DNA of 64,000 bases. Origin: Methyloversatilis sp. XJ19-49. Its GTDB lineage: Bacteria > Pseudomonadota > Gammaproteobacteria > Burkholderiales > Rhodocyclaceae. Every line of letters starts with the position of its first letter. Positions within the stretch are counted from its first letter, which is position 1. The stretch is from assembly GCF_024580145.1 (NCBI RefSeq), contig NZ_JANINI010000008.1:95068-159067 (forward strand). The letters are read 5' to 3'. Under the pieces are notes generated by a model. That model ran no database searches. It was not told where the DNA came from and saw only the letters and a program-made list of their open reading frames with translations. Of this stretch, positions 8,695-19,273 are shown in pieces. The translations under genes were made by a program, and so were the position numbers.

Positions 8695-9101
8695 AGACAG
8701 TGCACCGTATCGTTCTGCTGTGCGTGATGTACGCGGGCGCAGTCTGGGCGCAGGGTAATCTGGAAATCAACACGCCTGCGATCAGCCAACTGCGCGACGC
8801 AATGCAGGCACGCCACGCGCAGCTCGCACCGCACTATGCATCCGGCGCGCTGGGTCTCACCGCCGATGGCCGGATCGCGTTGCGCGATGCCAATGCGGTG
8901 CCGCTCTCACAGCGCCAGGCGGTGCAGGGGCTGGTGGCGCAGGAAAATGGCGACCGCGATGCGCTGTATCGCGAAATCGCGCGCGCCAACGGTCATCCCG
9001 AATGGGAGGCGGACATCCGTTCCACCTTTGCGCAACGCTGGATCGGGCGTGCCCAGAGTGGCTGGTATGTCCAGTCCGGCGGGCAGTGGTCGCGCAAGTA
9101 A
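8691..9101 (+). CDS. ydbL: YdbL family periplasmic protein (DUF1318)
   Basis: 136 residues with a Sec signal peptide ending near VWAQ (about residue 20). The body carries the YdbL/DUF1318 pattern: INTPAISQLRDAMQARH, SGALGLTADGRIALRDA, then RQAVQGLVAQENGDRDALYREIARANG. In E. coli YdbL is a periplasmic partner of the YdbH-YnbE bridge that prevents or modulates YnbE multimer formation. Here it is the last gene of the three-gene unit and is translationally coupled to the lipoprotein. Confidence 0.83.
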   Translation: MKTVHRIVLLCVMYAGAVWAQGNLEINTPAISQLRDAMQARHAQLAPHYASGALGLTADGRIALRDANAVPLSQRQAVQGLVAQENGDRDALYREIARANGHPEWEADIRSTFAQRWIGRAQSGWYVQSGGQWSRK

Positions 9102-9123
9102 TTTCAATCCTCACAGGACAGAC

Positions 9124-9915
9124 ATGGCCGCCGTACTCGTATTCGACATCGAAAGCATTCCGGACATCGCCGGTATCCGCCAGCTGCATCAGCTGCCGGA
9201 CGAGCTGTCCGACTCGGAAGTGGCCGAGTTCGCCTTTCAGCAACGCAGGGCCAGCGTCGGTCACGACTTCCTGCCGCTGCATCTGCAGCGCGTCGTCGTC
9301 ATCTCGTGCGCATTGCGCGATGCGCGCTCGTTGAAGGTGTGGTCGCTGGCAGAGCCGGAAAACGGCGAAGGCCAGATCATCCAGCGCTTCTACGAAGGCA
9401 TCGAGCGGCTGACGCCGCAGATCGTGTCGTGGAATGGCGCGGGCTTCGATCTGCCGGTGTTGCACTACCGCGGTCTGATCCATGGCGTCACTGCGCCGCG
9501 CTACTGGGAAATGGGCGAGGGTGATGGCCCGGACGCCCGTGAATTCAAGTGGAACAACTACATCAGCCGATATCACTCGCGGCATCTTGACCTGATGGAT
9601 CTGCTGGCGCTTTATCAGGGCCGCGGCAATGCGCCGCTGGATGAACTGGCCAAGCTGATCGGTTTCCCGGGCAAGCTGGGTATGGACGGTTCAGCCGTGT
9701 GGGGGGCGTGGCAGCGCGGCGAGATTGCGCAGATCCGTGATTACTGTGAAACCGATGTGCTAAACACCTTCCTCGTGTTCCAGCGCTTCCAGTTGATGCG
9801 CGGCGTGCTCGACCGCGCGCAGTACGATGCCGAAATCGGTTTCGTGCGCGAATGGCTGGCCACGCAGCCGGGTGCGCATTGGAAGGAGTATCTGGCCGCC
9901 TGGCAGGCACTGTAA
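9124..9915 (+). CDS. PolB-related predicted 3'-5' exonuclease
   Basis: 263 residues from ATG 9124; an open frame continues upstream but overlaps ydbL and is unlikely. DnaQ/RNase H-fold exonuclease related to the proofreading domain of DNA polymerase B. Acidic metal ligands are visible: VFDIES (Asp7, Glu9), the middle motif IVSWNGAGFDLPVL, and the C-terminal DYCETDVLNTF. Such stand-alone proteins are common in proteobacteria; the natural substrate is not known. It is the last gene before tRNA-Val. Confidence 0.83.
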   Translation: MAAVLVFDIESIPDIAGIRQLHQLPDELSDSEVAEFAFQQRRASVGHDFLPLHLQRVVVISCALRDARSLKVWSLAEPENGEGQIIQRFYEGIERLTPQIVSWNGAGFDLPVLHYRGLIHGVTAPRYWEMGEGDGPDAREFKWNNYISRYHSRHLDLMDLLALYQGRGNAPLDELAKLIGFPGKLGMDGSAVWGAWQRGEIAQIRDYCETDVLNTFLVFQRFQLMRGVLDRAQYDAEIGFVREWLATQPGAHWKEYLAAWQAL

Positions 9916-9935
9916 AACAGCGTGCGAAATTTGTC

Positions 9936-9963
9936 TTGAGTCGCGCCGGATTCGGGCTATACT
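9936..9963 (+). promoter_or_regulatory. Sigma-70 promoter for tRNA-Val
   Basis: TTGAGT (9936-9941) and TATACT (9958-9963) are separated by 16 bases and lie about 13 bases before the first tRNA base, a good housekeeping promoter arrangement. Confidence 0.65.
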
Positions 9964-9976
9964 TGAGCGCTCTTTT

Positions 9977-10053
9977 AGGCGCGTAGCTCAGCTGGTTAGA
10001 GCACCACCTTGACATGGTGGGGGTCGTTGGTTCGAGTCCAATCGCGCCTACCA
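9977..10053 (+). tRNA. tRNA-Val (GAC)
   Basis: A 77-base cloverleaf. The acceptor stem AGGCGCG/CGCGCCT pairs fully; the D-arm reads GCTCAGCTGGTTAGAGC; the anticodon stem CCACC/GGTGG encloses TTGACAT, giving anticodon GAC; the T-arm has TTCGAGT. The 3' CCA is encoded (10051-10053). Confidence 0.96.
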
Positions 10054-10084
10054 ACACTCGCTGCAGGTTTTGAAAGGTTGCGTT

Positions 10085-10129
10085 ATGACACCGCGAACGC
10101 GTTTCACTCCGGTACCTATCGCTGTCTGA
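10085..10129 (+). other. Possible threonine-rich leader peptide before thrS
   Basis: A 14-codon reading frame encodes MTPRTRFTPVPIAV with three Thr codons (ACA, ACG, ACT). AAAGG lies 7 bases before its ATG. It ends 53 bases before a strong intrinsic terminator that precedes thrS. This is the layout of an attenuation leader, but no such leader for thrS is established in this group, and alternative pairings are short. Confidence 0.3.
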
Positions 10130-10181
10130 GGCCTGCAGATCAAGACGCACGGAACGATGTCGTTCAAGCGTGTGCAAATCG

Positions 10182-10211
10182 AAAAGTGCGGCTCAGGCCG
10201 CACTTTTTTTT
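10182..10211 (+). terminator. Intrinsic terminator/attenuator upstream of thrS
   Basis: A perfect 11-bp stem AAAAGTGCGGC / GCCGCACTTTT with a TCAG loop runs into eight T (10204-10211). It either ends the tRNA-Val transcript or attenuates thrS, whose ATG is 51 bases further on. Confidence 0.88.
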
Positions 10212-10261
10212 CGTCCCGAGTTTTTGTTACACCCCCGTTACCGTTTTCCGGAGCAACGCCA

Positions 10262-12184
10262 ATGGTCAATATCACCCTGCCGGATGGTTCGGTCCGCAGC
10301 TTCCAGGCTGCAGTCACCGTACGCGATGTTGCGGCATCCATTGGCGCCGGTCTGGCCAAGGCGGCGCTCGCCGGTCGTGTCGATGGCAAGCTGGTGGACA
10401 CCTCTTTCGTGATCGAAGGTGACGCGCAACTGGCTATCGTCACCGACCGCGATGCCGACGGCCTGGACATGATCCGCCATTCAACGGCCCACCTGCTCGC
10501 GTATGCAGTGAAGGAGCTGTTTCCGGACGCTCAGGTGACCATCGGTCCGGTGATCGAAAACGGCTTCTATTACGATTTTTCCTACAAGCGCCCGTTCACG
10601 CCGGAAGATCTGGCGGCGATCGAGCAGCGCATGACCGAGCTGTCGAAGAAGGACATTCCGGTATCGCGCGAGGTATGGCAGCGCGACAAGGCGGTCGACT
10701 TCTTCAAGTCGATCGGCGAGCACTACAAGGCGGAAATCATCGCGTCGATTCCGGCCGATCAGGACGTGTCGCTGTATCGCGAGGGCGAATTCATCGATCT
10801 GTGCCGGGGCCCGCACGTGCCGTCGACCGGCAAACTCAAGGTGTTCAAGCTGATGAAGGTGGCCGGAGCCTACTGGCGCGGCGATGCGAAGAACGAAATG
10901 CTGCAGCGCATTTACGGCACGGCCTGGGCGAAGAAGGACGAGCAGGACGCCTATCTGCACATGCTCGAAGAGGCAGAAAAGCGCGACCACCGGAGACTGG
11001 GCAAGCAGCTTGACCTGTTTCACATGCAGGAAGAAGCGCCCGGCATGGTGTTCTGGCACCCGAAGGGCTGGGTCGTTTGGCAGCAGATCGAGCAGTACAT
11101 GCGTCATGTGCTCGACGAAGCCGGTTATCGCGAGGTGAAGACACCGCTGATGATGGACCGCGTGCTGTGGGAGAAGTCCGGCCACTGGGAAAACTACCGC
11201 GAGAACATGTTCACCACCGAGTCGGAAAAGCGCGACTACGCAGTGAAGCCGATGAATTGCCCGGGCCACGTGCAGATTTTCAATGCGGCACTGCATTCCT
11301 ACCGCGATCTCCCGCTGCGTCTGGCTGAATTCGGCTCATGTCATCGCAACGAGCCGTCCGGCGCGTTGCACGGCCTGATGCGGGTGCGTGGCTTCGTGCA
11401 GGACGATGCGCACATCTTCTGCACCGAAGCGCAGATCACTTCGGAAGTCACGGCCTTCAACGAATTGCTGCTGCGCGTCTATCGCGATTTCGGCTTCCAC
11501 GATCTGGCAGTGAAGCTTTCCCTCCGACCGGCCAAGCGCGCGGGCTCAGATGACGTGTGGGATCGCGCCGAAGCGGGTTTGCGCGATGCTCTGACCGCGT
11601 CCGGCATGCAGTGGGAAGAACTTCCGGGCGAAGGCGCCTTTTACGGGCCGAAGATCGAATACCACATCAAGGACGCAATCGGCCGCTCGTGGCAATGTGG
11701 CACGCTCCAGCTCGACTTCGTGCTGCCAGAGCGCCTGGACGCCGAGTACGTCGCGGAGGACAACGGCCGTTACCGACCCGTAATGTTGCATCGGGCAGTG
11801 CTCGGTTCGCTCGAGCGATTCATCGGCATCCTGATTGAAAACCACGCCGGCAACTTTCCGCTGTGGCTGGCGCCGGTCCAGGTCGTTGTGATGGGCATCA
11901 CGGAGGCGCAGGCGGATTACGCCCAGGAAGTCACGGATGCTTTGCGCGCTGCGGGTCTGCGCGTCGAATGCGATTTGCGCGGGGAGAAAATTAACTATAA
12001 AATCCGCGAACATAGTTTGCAGAAGCTGCCTTACCAGGTCGTCGTGGGCGACAAGGAAAAGGCGGCAAAAATGGTGGCCGTGCGTGCCCGGGGAAATACG
12101 GATCTCGGGCAGATGACCCTGAGCGACTTCATGCGGCGTCTCGCTGATGAAATCGCCACGCGGGGAATCGATCGCACGGCCTGA
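10262..12184 (+). CDS. thrS: Threonyl-tRNA synthetase
   Basis: 640 residues, the usual class II ThrRS. Order: N-terminal TGS domain (1-60), editing domain with HSTAHLL and LCRGPHV that hydrolyses Ser-tRNA(Thr), catalytic core with MNCPGH (zinc Cys), motif 2 around [11 protein letters not shown] and motif 3 [17 protein letters not shown], then the anticodon-binding domain (~530-640). Start ATG 10262 gives the canonical [10 protein letters not shown]. It opens the conserved operon thrS-infC-rpmI-rplT-pheS-pheT-ihfA. A terminator and a possible leader peptide lie directly upstream. Confidence 0.98.
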   Translation: MVNITLPDGSVRSFQAAVTVRDVAASIGAGLAKAALAGRVDGKLVDTSFVIEGDAQLAIVTDRDADGLDMIRHSTAHLLAYAVKELFPDAQVTIGPVIENGFYYDFSYKRPFTPEDLAAIEQRMTELSKKDIPVSREVWQRDKAVDFFKSIGEHYKAEIIASIPADQDVSLYREGEFIDLCRGPHVPSTGKLKVFKLMKVAGAYWRGDAKNEMLQRIYGTAWAKKDEQDAYLHMLEEAEKRDHRRLGKQLDLFHMQEEAPGMVFWHPKGWVVWQQIEQYMRHVLDEAGYREVKTPLMMDRVLWEKSGHWENYRENMFTTESEKRDYAVKPMNCPGHVQIFNAALHSYRDLPLRLAEFGSCHRNEPSGALHGLMRVRGFVQDDAHIFCTEAQITSEVTAFNELLLRVYRDFGFHDLAVKLSLRPAKRAGSDDVWDRAEAGLRDALTASGMQWEELPGEGAFYGPKIEYHIKDAIGRSWQCGTLQLDFVLPERLDAEYVAEDNGRYRPVMLHRAVLGSLERFIGILIENHAGNFPLWLAPVQVVVMGITEAQADYAQEVTDALRAAGLRVECDLRGEKINYKIREHSLQKLPYQVVVGDKEKAAKMVAVRARGNTDLGQMTLSDFMRRLADEIATRGIDRTA

Positions 12185-12209
12185 TTTTTTTCGCCTCGGG
12201 AGTACGAGC

Positions 12210-12734
12210 ATCAGTCAGCAAAAATCGCAGCGCCTCAATTCGGAGATCAACGCCCCGGAAATACGTCTTGTTGGCGAAGAGGGTGAGCAACTGGGTATAA
12301 TGTCGGCCCGCCAGGCTTTGACGTTGGCAGAAGAAGCCGGTGTGGATCTGGTCGAGATTGCACCGCTCGCCAAACCGCCGGTCTGTCGTCTGATGGACTT
12401 CGGCAAGTTCAAATACCAGGAAGCGAAGCGCGCTGCCGAGGCGAAGTCCAAGCAGAAGCAGATACAGATCAAGGAAGTGAAGTTCCGTCCGGGTACGGAC
12501 GAAGGTGACTACCAGATCAAGTTGCGCAACCTGTCGCGATTTCTGCAGGACGGCGACAAGGCAAAGGTCACGCTTCGTTTCCGTGGTCGCGAAATGGCGC
12601 ATCAGGAGTTCGGCATCCGCCTGCTGGAACGTGTGAAGGCCGATCTTGAAGCGCTGGCGGTGGTTGAGCAGTTCCCGAAGCTTGAAGGCCGTCAGTTGAT
12701 CATGGTGCTGGCACCAAGCAAGAAGAAGGTCTGA
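12210..12734 (+). CDS. infC: Translation initiation factor IF-3 (ATC start codon)
   Basis: 174 residues. No ATG, GTG or TTG fits: the codon aligned with the family's N-terminus is ATC at 12210, with GGGAG at 12198-12202 and a 7-base spacer. IF-3 discriminates against non-canonical start codons, and an AUU/AUC-type start that lets the factor repress itself is well established for infC. Seen: [20 protein letters not shown], the central lysine-rich linker [17 protein letters not shown], and the C-terminal domain [13 protein letters not shown]. Full length. Confidence 0.96.
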   Translation: MSQQKSQRLNSEINAPEIRLVGEEGEQLGIMSARQALTLAEEAGVDLVEIAPLAKPPVCRLMDFGKFKYQEAKRAAEAKSKQKQIQIKEVKFRPGTDEGDYQIKLRNLSRFLQDGDKAKVTLRFRGREMAHQEFGIRLLERVKADLEALAVVEQFPKLEGRQLIMVLAPSKKKV

Positions 12735-12759
12735 TTCACTCAGCCTGCAAAAGAATCTG

Positions 12760-12824
12760 CCGGACTTGAAGTCCGGTGATGCGCGAGGCTTTGTCTCGCG
12801 TCGCCGCGATTAGAAAATCGCGGC
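12760..12824 (+). promoter_or_regulatory. Triple hairpin in infC-rpmI intergenic RNA
   Basis: Three perfect stems follow each other: CCGGAC/GTCCGG (12760-12776), CGCGAG/CTCGCG (12782-12800) and GCCGCGAT/ATCGCGGC (12803-12824). None ends in a T run, so they are unlikely to be terminators. L20 represses this operon by binding mRNA in the infC-rpmI region in E. coli; an equivalent L20 site is an inference here. Confidence 0.5.
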
Positions 12825-12903
12825 AAAACAAGTGTTCACGGGTATGAAAGTGCTGCGAAAGGTTCGCGGTCACCTGTGAAGATGACATAAATGGAGTTTT
12901 GTC

Positions 12904-13101
12904 ATGCCCAAGATGAAGACCAAGAAGGGCGCTGCAAAGCGCTTCAAGGTCAGGGCGAGCGGCAGTATCAAGCGTTCGCAGGCGTTCAAGCGCCACATCC
13001 TGACGAAGAAAACCACCAAGTCGAAGCGCCAGCTTCGCGGTATGACGGCGGTGCACGCGACGGATGACGCTCGCGTTCGCAACATGCTGCCCTACGCATA
13101 A
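12904..13101 (+). CDS. rpmI: 50S ribosomal protein L35
   Basis: 65 residues, highly basic, with the L35 signature [15 protein letters not shown] and the C-terminal [25 protein letters not shown]35 is a late-assembling large-subunit protein. GGAG lies 7 bases before the ATG. The L20 gene follows 12 bases downstream, as in nearly all bacteria. Confidence 0.97.
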   Translation: MPKMKTKKGAAKRFKVRASGSIKRSQAFKRHILTKKTTKSKRQLRGMTAVHATDDARVRNMLPYA

Positions 13102-13113
13102 GGAGCCCACGAG

Positions 13114-13470
13114 ATGCCAAGAGTCAAACGTGGTGTAACGGCACGCGCCCGTCACAAGAAGGTACTGGATCAGGCCAAGGGTTACCGCGGTCGTCGTCAT
13201 AGCGTCTATCGCATCGCCAAGGAAGCGGTGATGAAGGCGGGCCAGTACGCCTACCGCGACCGCCGTCAGAGGAAGCGTCAGTTCCGCGCGCTGTGGATCG
13301 TGCGTATCAACGCTGCTGCCCGTGAAGTGGGTCTGACCTACTCGAAGCTGATCAACGGTCTGAACAAGGCATCGATCCAGGTCGATCGCAAGGTTCTTGC
13401 AGATCTCGCCGTGTTCGACAAGGCCGCGTTCGCCGCCATCGCGAATCAGGCCAAGGCCCAACTCGGCTAA
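13114..13470 (+). CDS. rplT: 50S ribosomal protein L20
   Basis: 118 residues. The basic N-terminal extension ([20 protein letters not shown]) threads into 23S rRNA during early assembly, and the globular C-terminus begins near residue 60. L20 also represses its own operon by binding mRNA upstream of rpmI in E. coli. AAGGAG precedes the start. A strong terminator lies 16 bases after its stop. Confidence 0.97.
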   Translation: MPRVKRGVTARARHKKVLDQAKGYRGRRHSVYRIAKEAVMKAGQYAYRDRRQRKRQFRALWIVRINAAAREVGLTYSKLINGLNKASIQVDRKVLADLAVFDKAAFAAIANQAKAQLG

Positions 13471-14571
<1,101 letters not shown>

Positions 14572-14583
14572 GGTTTTTGCCCG

Positions 14584-16953
14584 ATGAAATTTTCAGAAAA
14601 ATGGTTGCGCGAGTTCGTTGACCCGGCCATCGATACGCAGGCGCTGTCGCACCTGCTGACCATGGCGGGTCTCGAAGTCGAGGAACTTGATCCGGTGGCA
14701 GCCGCCTTTCACGGCGTTGTCGTGGCGGAAGTACTGTCCGTTGCACCGCATCCGGATGCCGATCGCCTGCGTGTTTGCAGCGTGAATGCGGGCGGCGAGC
14801 CGCTGCAGATCGTGTGCGGTGCGCCCAACGTAGCCGCCGGCATGAAGGTGCCGTGCGCCACGGTGGGGGCCAGTCTGCCGGGTATCGACATCAAGCGGGC
14901 GAAACTGCGCGGCGTTGAAAGCAACGGCATGCTGTGTTCTGCGCGCGAACTCGGGCTGTCGGAAGATCATGGCGGCCTGCTCGCGCTTCCCGTCGATGCG
15001 CCGGTAGGCACAGACATCCGGCATTACCTTGATCTTGACGACAACGCTTTCGTCATCAAGCTCACACCGAACCGCGCAGACTGTTTCGGCATGCTGGGCA
15101 TCGCGCGCGAAGTGTCGGCGCTGACCGGTGCGCCGTTATGTGTGCCGGAGATCGTCGCCGCGCCGGTCACGCTGACCGAGGTGCTGCCGGTCAGTATCGA
15201 GGCGGCAGATCTGTGCGGCCGTTTTTCGGGCCGTGTCATTCGCGGCGTAAATGCCCGCGCAGCCACGCCGGAGTGGATGAAGCGCCGGCTGGAGCGCGCC
15301 GGCATGCGTTCGATCTCCGTACTGGTCGACATTTCCAATTACGTCATGCTCGAGTTGAACCGACCGAATCACGTGTTCGATCTCGATCGCGTGAAGGGTG
15401 GCCTGACCGTGCGTTGGGCGCGCGAGGGCGAGCAACTCGTGCTGCTGAACGAGCAGACCATCACGCTGACACCGGACTGCGGCGTCATCGCCGACGAGAC
15501 CGGCGTCGAAAGCTTCGCCGGCATCATGGGCGGCGCATCGACTGCGTGCTCGCTTGATACGCGCAATGTCTATGTCGAGGCGGCGTTCTGGCAACCCGAT
15601 GCCATTCAGGGTCGCGCCCGCCGCTACGCGTTCTCCAGCGAGGCCGCTCACCGGTTCGAACGTGGCGTCGATTTTGCCGATACCGTGGCAGGCGTCGAGC
15701 GCGTCACGCAGCTCATTCTCGAACTGTGCGGCGGCGAAGCGGGCTCGATCGATGATCGCATCACCATGCTGCCGTCGCGCGAGCCGGTACGTTTGCGCCC
15801 GTTGCGCGTGTCCCGTGTGCTCGGTCTGCCATTTGGTGATGACGCCATCGAAGCCTGTCTTCAGCGCATGGCGCTGCCCTTTGCACGCGATGGCAGCGAT
15901 TACATCGTGCAGCCACCGACCTGGCGCTTCGATCTGCGCATCGAGGAAGACCTGATAGAGGAACTTGCCCGTCTGCACGGCTACGACAACATCCCGACCC
16001 ATCCGCCGGTCGGCCGACTGGCCATGCCGGAGTTGCCCGAAGGACGTCGAAGCGCATCGAATGTGCGTCACCTGATGGCTGATCGCGACTATCAGGAAGT
16101 GATCAACTTCGCATTCGTAGAGCGACGCTGGGAAAAGGATTTTGCCGGCAACGACACGCCGGTTGTGCTGGCCAACCCGATCGCTAGCCAGATGTCGGTC
16201 ATGCGCTCGACGCTGATCGGTGGTCTGGTCGACAACGTGGTGACCAACCGTCGCCGTCAGCTTGATCGCGTGAGAGTGTTTGAAATCGGCCGCTGCTTCG
16301 CACACGACGCGCAGGCGGTGCCGGTCCCGGGTTTCGCGCAGACGCTGCGCATCGCCGGACTGGCCTGGGGGGCCGCTCAAGCGGAACAGTGGGGCGCCGC
16401 GGCGCGTCCGACCGATTTCTTCGATGTGAAGGGCGATGTCGAGGCGCTGGTGTTGCCCTGGCAGGCAGCGTTCGTTCCTGCGCGCCATGTGGCGCTGCAT
16501 CCCGGGCGCTCGGCCTCGATCAGTCTGAACGGACACGTGATCGGGTTCATTGGTGAATTGCATCCGGAGCTGGTGCAGCGCTACGAATTGGTGAGCGCAC
16601 CGCTGGTATTCGAATGCAATCTCGAACCACTGCTCGGCAGTGCAGTACCGGCGTACCAGACCGTGTCCAGGCAGCCTGCAGTACGGCGCGATCTGGCGCT
16701 GCTGGTACCGCGTTCGACAACGCTTTCGCAGGTGCTGGAGGGGCTTCGCAGCGCTTCGCCGGCCATCGTGCAGGACATCGCCCTGTTCGATGTATATCAG
16801 GGTAAAGGCATATCGGATAACGAAAAAAGCTTTGCTTTCCGTATAGTTATGCAAGATACTCAACGTACTTTGGCGGACGCTGAAGTCGATGCGACCGTTG
16901 ATCAACTGGTAATGTATGCACAGCGTGAGTTCGGTGCAAAGCTGCGCGCCTGA
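14584..16953 (+). CDS. pheT: Phenylalanyl-tRNA synthetase beta subunit
   Basis: 789 residues, normal length. The N-terminal EMAP-like tRNA-binding domain (~40-150, with VLSVAPHPDADRLRVCSVNAGG), the B3/B4 editing region (ASTACSLDTRNV, EAAFWQPDAIQGRARR), B5, and the C-terminal ferredoxin-fold anticodon-binding domain (VSRQPAVRRDLALLVP, starting near 695) are all present. The subunit hydrolyses mischarged Tyr-tRNA(Phe) and binds tRNA. It is followed by ihfA 33 bases downstream, as usual. Confidence 0.97.
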   Translation: MKFSEKWLREFVDPAIDTQALSHLLTMAGLEVEELDPVAAAFHGVVVAEVLSVAPHPDADRLRVCSVNAGGEPLQIVCGAPNVAAGMKVPCATVGASLPGIDIKRAKLRGVESNGMLCSARELGLSEDHGGLLALPVDAPVGTDIRHYLDLDDNAFVIKLTPNRADCFGMLGIAREVSALTGAPLCVPEIVAAPVTLTEVLPVSIEAADLCGRFSGRVIRGVNARAATPEWMKRRLERAGMRSISVLVDISNYVMLELNRPNHVFDLDRVKGGLTVRWAREGEQLVLLNEQTITLTPDCGVIADETGVESFAGIMGGASTACSLDTRNVYVEAAFWQPDAIQGRARRYAFSSEAAHRFERGVDFADTVAGVERVTQLILELCGGEAGSIDDRITMLPSREPVRLRPLRVSRVLGLPFGDDAIEACLQRMALPFARDGSDYIVQPPTWRFDLRIEEDLIEELARLHGYDNIPTHPPVGRLAMPELPEGRRSASNVRHLMADRDYQEVINFAFVERRWEKDFAGNDTPVVLANPIASQMSVMRSTLIGGLVDNVVTNRRRQLDRVRVFEIGRCFAHDAQAVPVPGFAQTLRIAGLAWGAAQAEQWGAAARPTDFFDVKGDVEALVLPWQAAFVPARHVALHPGRSASISLNGHVIGFIGELHPELVQRYELVSAPLVFECNLEPLLGSAVPAYQTVSRQPAVRRDLALLVPRSTTLSQVLEGLRSASPAIVQDIALFDVYQGKGISDNEKSFAFRIVMQDTQRTLADAEVDATVDQLVMYAQREFGAKLRA

Positions 16954-16986
16954 GGCGGCAGGGCGACAGGGTTACGAGGAAGCCGC

Positions 16987-17295
16987 ATGACCACACTGAC
17001 CAAAGCCGAACTGGCGGAAATGCTGTTCGAACAGGTAGGACTGAACAAACGCGAGGCGAAGGATATGGTCGAAGCATTCTTCGACGAAATCCGTGATGCG
17101 CTCGAAAGCGGCGACGGCGTCAAGCTGTCTGGCTTCGGCAACTTCCAGTTGCGAGACAAGCCGCAGCGCCCGGGGCGCAACCCCAAAACCGGTGAGGAGA
17201 TTCCGATTACCGCCCGCCGGGTCGTCACTTTTCATGCGAGCCAGAAGCTGAAGGCGGCCGTCGAGGGCATCGATTACGATGGAAACGACGAGTAA
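16987..17295 (+). CDS. ihfA: Integration host factor alpha subunit
   Basis: 102 residues of the HU/IHF fold. The alpha-type N-terminus ([23 protein letters not shown]), [26 protein letters not shown] arm segment and the intercalating Pro66 are visible. Pairs with the ihfB product encoded at 2129. IHF commonly bends DNA between NtrC-type activators and sigma-54 promoters, relevant to the flagellar genes in this window. Overlaps the next gene by 17 bases. Confidence 0.96.
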   Translation: MTTLTKAELAEMLFEQVGLNKREAKDMVEAFFDEIRDALESGDGVKLSGFGNFQLRDKPQRPGRNPKTGEEIPITARRVVTFHASQKLKAAVEGIDYDGNDE

Positions 17296-17647
17296 GGAGC
17301 CGCTGGTCCTGCCAGCGATTCCCGCCAAGCGTTACTTCACGATCGGCGAGGTGAGCGAACTGTGCGGCGTCAAGCCGCATGTGCTTCGCTACTGGGAGCA
17401 GGAATTCACCCAGCTCAAGCCGGTGAAGCGACGCGGCAACCGGCGTTATTACCAGCACCACGAAGTGCTGCTTGTTCGCCGTATCCGCCAGCTCCTCTAT
17501 GAAGAAGGCTTCACCATCAGTGGTGCGCGCAATCGTCTCGACGATTCCGATCCTCGCGCGGGGGATGCCCCGGCTTCGACGGGGAACGCGTTCGACGTAG
17601 CAGAGTTGCGTGCGGCACTTCAGGAGATTCTCGATCTGCTCGAGTGA
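17279..17647 (+). CDS. MerR-family transcriptional regulator
   Basis: 122 residues from ATG 17279, inside the end of ihfA. The N-terminal winged helix is clear: [25 protein letters not shown], then the [19 protein letters not shown] wing and a short dimerisation helix. No effector domain or clustered cysteines follow, so the inducer cannot be told. Genes of this type sit directly after ihfA in many proteobacteria and are of unknown target. Confidence 0.88.
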   Translation: METTSKEPLVLPAIPAKRYFTIGEVSELCGVKPHVLRYWEQEFTQLKPVKRRGNRRYYQHHEVLLVRRIRQLLYEEGFTISGARNRLDDSDPRAGDAPASTGNAFDVAELRAALQEILDLLE

Positions 17648-17700
17648 CGCGCGGTTGCCGATTTTTGCTGGGCTTTCGGCTCAAGTCAGCCTGCCCCTGA

Positions 17701-17706
17701 TATAAT
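17701..17706 (+). promoter_or_regulatory. Consensus -10 box for tRNA-Pro
   Basis: A perfect TATAAT lies 12 bases before the tRNA. No good TTGACA match is found at the right distance, so the -35 element is weak or unrecognised. Confidence 0.6.
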
Positions 17707-17717
17707 TTCTCGCTGAG

Positions 17718-17795
<78 letters not shown>

Positions 17796-17879
17796 ATTCT
17801 TCTTGCTTCAATCTGCTGTGGTCCATTCGTTGCGACATTGGTTGCAACATCGTGCCGCAACATTCGCCCTCCGTTTCCC

Positions 17880-18623
17880 ATGCGCATTCTGTTGTCCAAC
17901 GACGACGGTTACTTTGCTCCCGGCCTAGAGGCGCTTGCACGGGCTCTCGGCGAGGTTGGAGATGTGACTGTCGTGGCTCCCGAGGCTGACCGCAGCGGCG
18001 CCAGCAACTCCCTGACACTTGACCGTCCGCTTATCCTGCGTCGTGCGCGCAACGGTTTTCACTATGTCAATGGCACGCCGACAGACTGCGTTCACCTCGC
18101 AGTGACCGGTATGCTCGATCACCTGCCCGACATCGTCGTGTCGGGGATCAATGACGGCGCCAACATGGGCGACGACACGATCTATTCGGGTACCGTTGCG
18201 GCGGCGACCGAAGGGTTCCTGCTCGGTGTGCCGGCGATTGCCATGTCGATGACGCGCAAGGGCAGCGCGCATTACGATACCGCTGCGCGCATTGCGTGCG
18301 ATCTGGTGCGCCGGCTGACCGATCGTCCCTTTGCAACACCCGTGTTGCTCAACGTCAATGTGCCTGATCTGTCATTCGACGCCCTCAAAGGCGTCCAGGT
18401 GACACGGCTTGGCCGGCGGCACAAGGCCGAACCTGTGGTGCGAACCACCAATCCGCGAAACGAAACCGTCTATTGGGTCGGCGCTGCAGGTGCAGCTCAG
18501 GATGCCGGGGAAGGCACCGATTTTCACGCCACGGCCCATGGATTCGCATCGATCACGCCGCTGCAGATCGACCTGACCCACATGGCCCAGATGGGGCAGG
18601 TGCGCGACTGGCTGGGCGCATGA
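17880..18623 (+). CDS. surE: 5'/3'-nucleotidase SurE
   Basis: 247 residues from ATG 17880 ([15 protein letters not shown]). The metal-dependent nucleotidase acts on nucleoside monophosphates and is linked to stationary-phase survival. Metal ligands Asp8-Asp9 in SNDDG, Ser near residue 40 in [14 protein letters not shown], and Asn in [23 protein letters not shown] are present. It starts the conserved surE-pcm-nlpD-rpoS block and overlaps pcm by ATGA. Confidence 0.96.
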   Translation: MRILLSNDDGYFAPGLEALARALGEVGDVTVVAPEADRSGASNSLTLDRPLILRRARNGFHYVNGTPTDCVHLAVTGMLDHLPDIVVSGINDGANMGDDTIYSGTVAAATEGFLLGVPAIAMSMTRKGSAHYDTAARIACDLVRRLTDRPFATPVLLNVNVPDLSFDALKGVQVTRLGRRHKAEPVVRTTNPRNETVYWVGAAGAAQDAGEGTDFHATAHGFASITPLQIDLTHMAQMGQVRDWLGA

Positions 18624-19273
18624 CGGCAGCAGACGCAAGTCTGAGCCTGACGCGTGCGCGCACCAGGATGGTTGAACGGCTGCGTGTTTCGGGTATCCGC
18701 GACGAAGGCGTTCTGGCTGCAATGCAGTCCATACCGCGTCACCAGTTCATCGAGGAAGCACTCGGTACGCGCGCCTATGAGGACACTGCGCTGCCGCTCG
18801 GCTTCCAGCAGACCATTTCGCAGCCCTTCGTCGTCGCGCGGATGATTGAACTTCTGCGAGCTGGCGGACGTCCTCTCGGCAAGACGCTTGAAGTCGGAGC
18901 CGGGTGTGGATATCAGGCGGCCGTTTTGTCGAAGCTCGCCAGCGATGTGTATGCCATCGAACGAATTGCGCCACTGCTGGAACGTGCCAAGCGCAACCTG
19001 CGTCCTTTGCGGCTGCCGAATGTTCGCCTGAAACACGCTGATGGCATGATCGGGCTGGCTGCCGAAGGGCCGTTCGATACAATCATCGTGGCGGCTGCTG
19101 CTGCAGCGGTGCCGAAGGCATTGCTCGATCAGCTGGCCGAGGGGGGACGACTCGTGATTCCCGTCGGCACCACCGACCAATCGCTGAGATTGATCGAAAG
19201 ACAGCCGCATCGCTATGTCGAATCGAAACTGGACGCGGTGCGCTTCGTGCCGCTGTTGCCGGGGGTTGAATGA
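18620..19273 (+). CDS. pcm: Protein-L-isoaspartate O-methyltransferase
   Basis: 217 residues from ATG 18620, coupled to surE by ATGA. The enzyme methylates L-isoaspartyl residues with S-adenosylmethionine so that damaged proteins can be repaired. Seen: [36 protein letters not shown], the SAM-binding motif [15 protein letters not shown], and [13 protein letters not shown]. Standard length. ATGA overlap also with nlpD. Confidence 0.95.
   Translation: MTAADASLSLTRARTRMVERLRVSGIRDEGVLAAMQSIPRHQFIEEALGTRAYEDTALPLGFQQTISQPFVVARMIELLRAGGRPLGKTLEVGAGCGYQAAVLSKLASDVYAIERIAPLLERAKRNLRPLRLPNVRLKHADGMIGLAAEGPFDTIIVAAAAAAVPKALLDQLAEGGRLVIPVGTTDQSLRLIERQPHRYVESKLDAVRFVPLLPGVE

Noticed and set aside
15136..16905. 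A 589-codon minus-strand frame inside pheT
   Set aside because: Shadow of pheT; Arg/His-rich composition and no motif.
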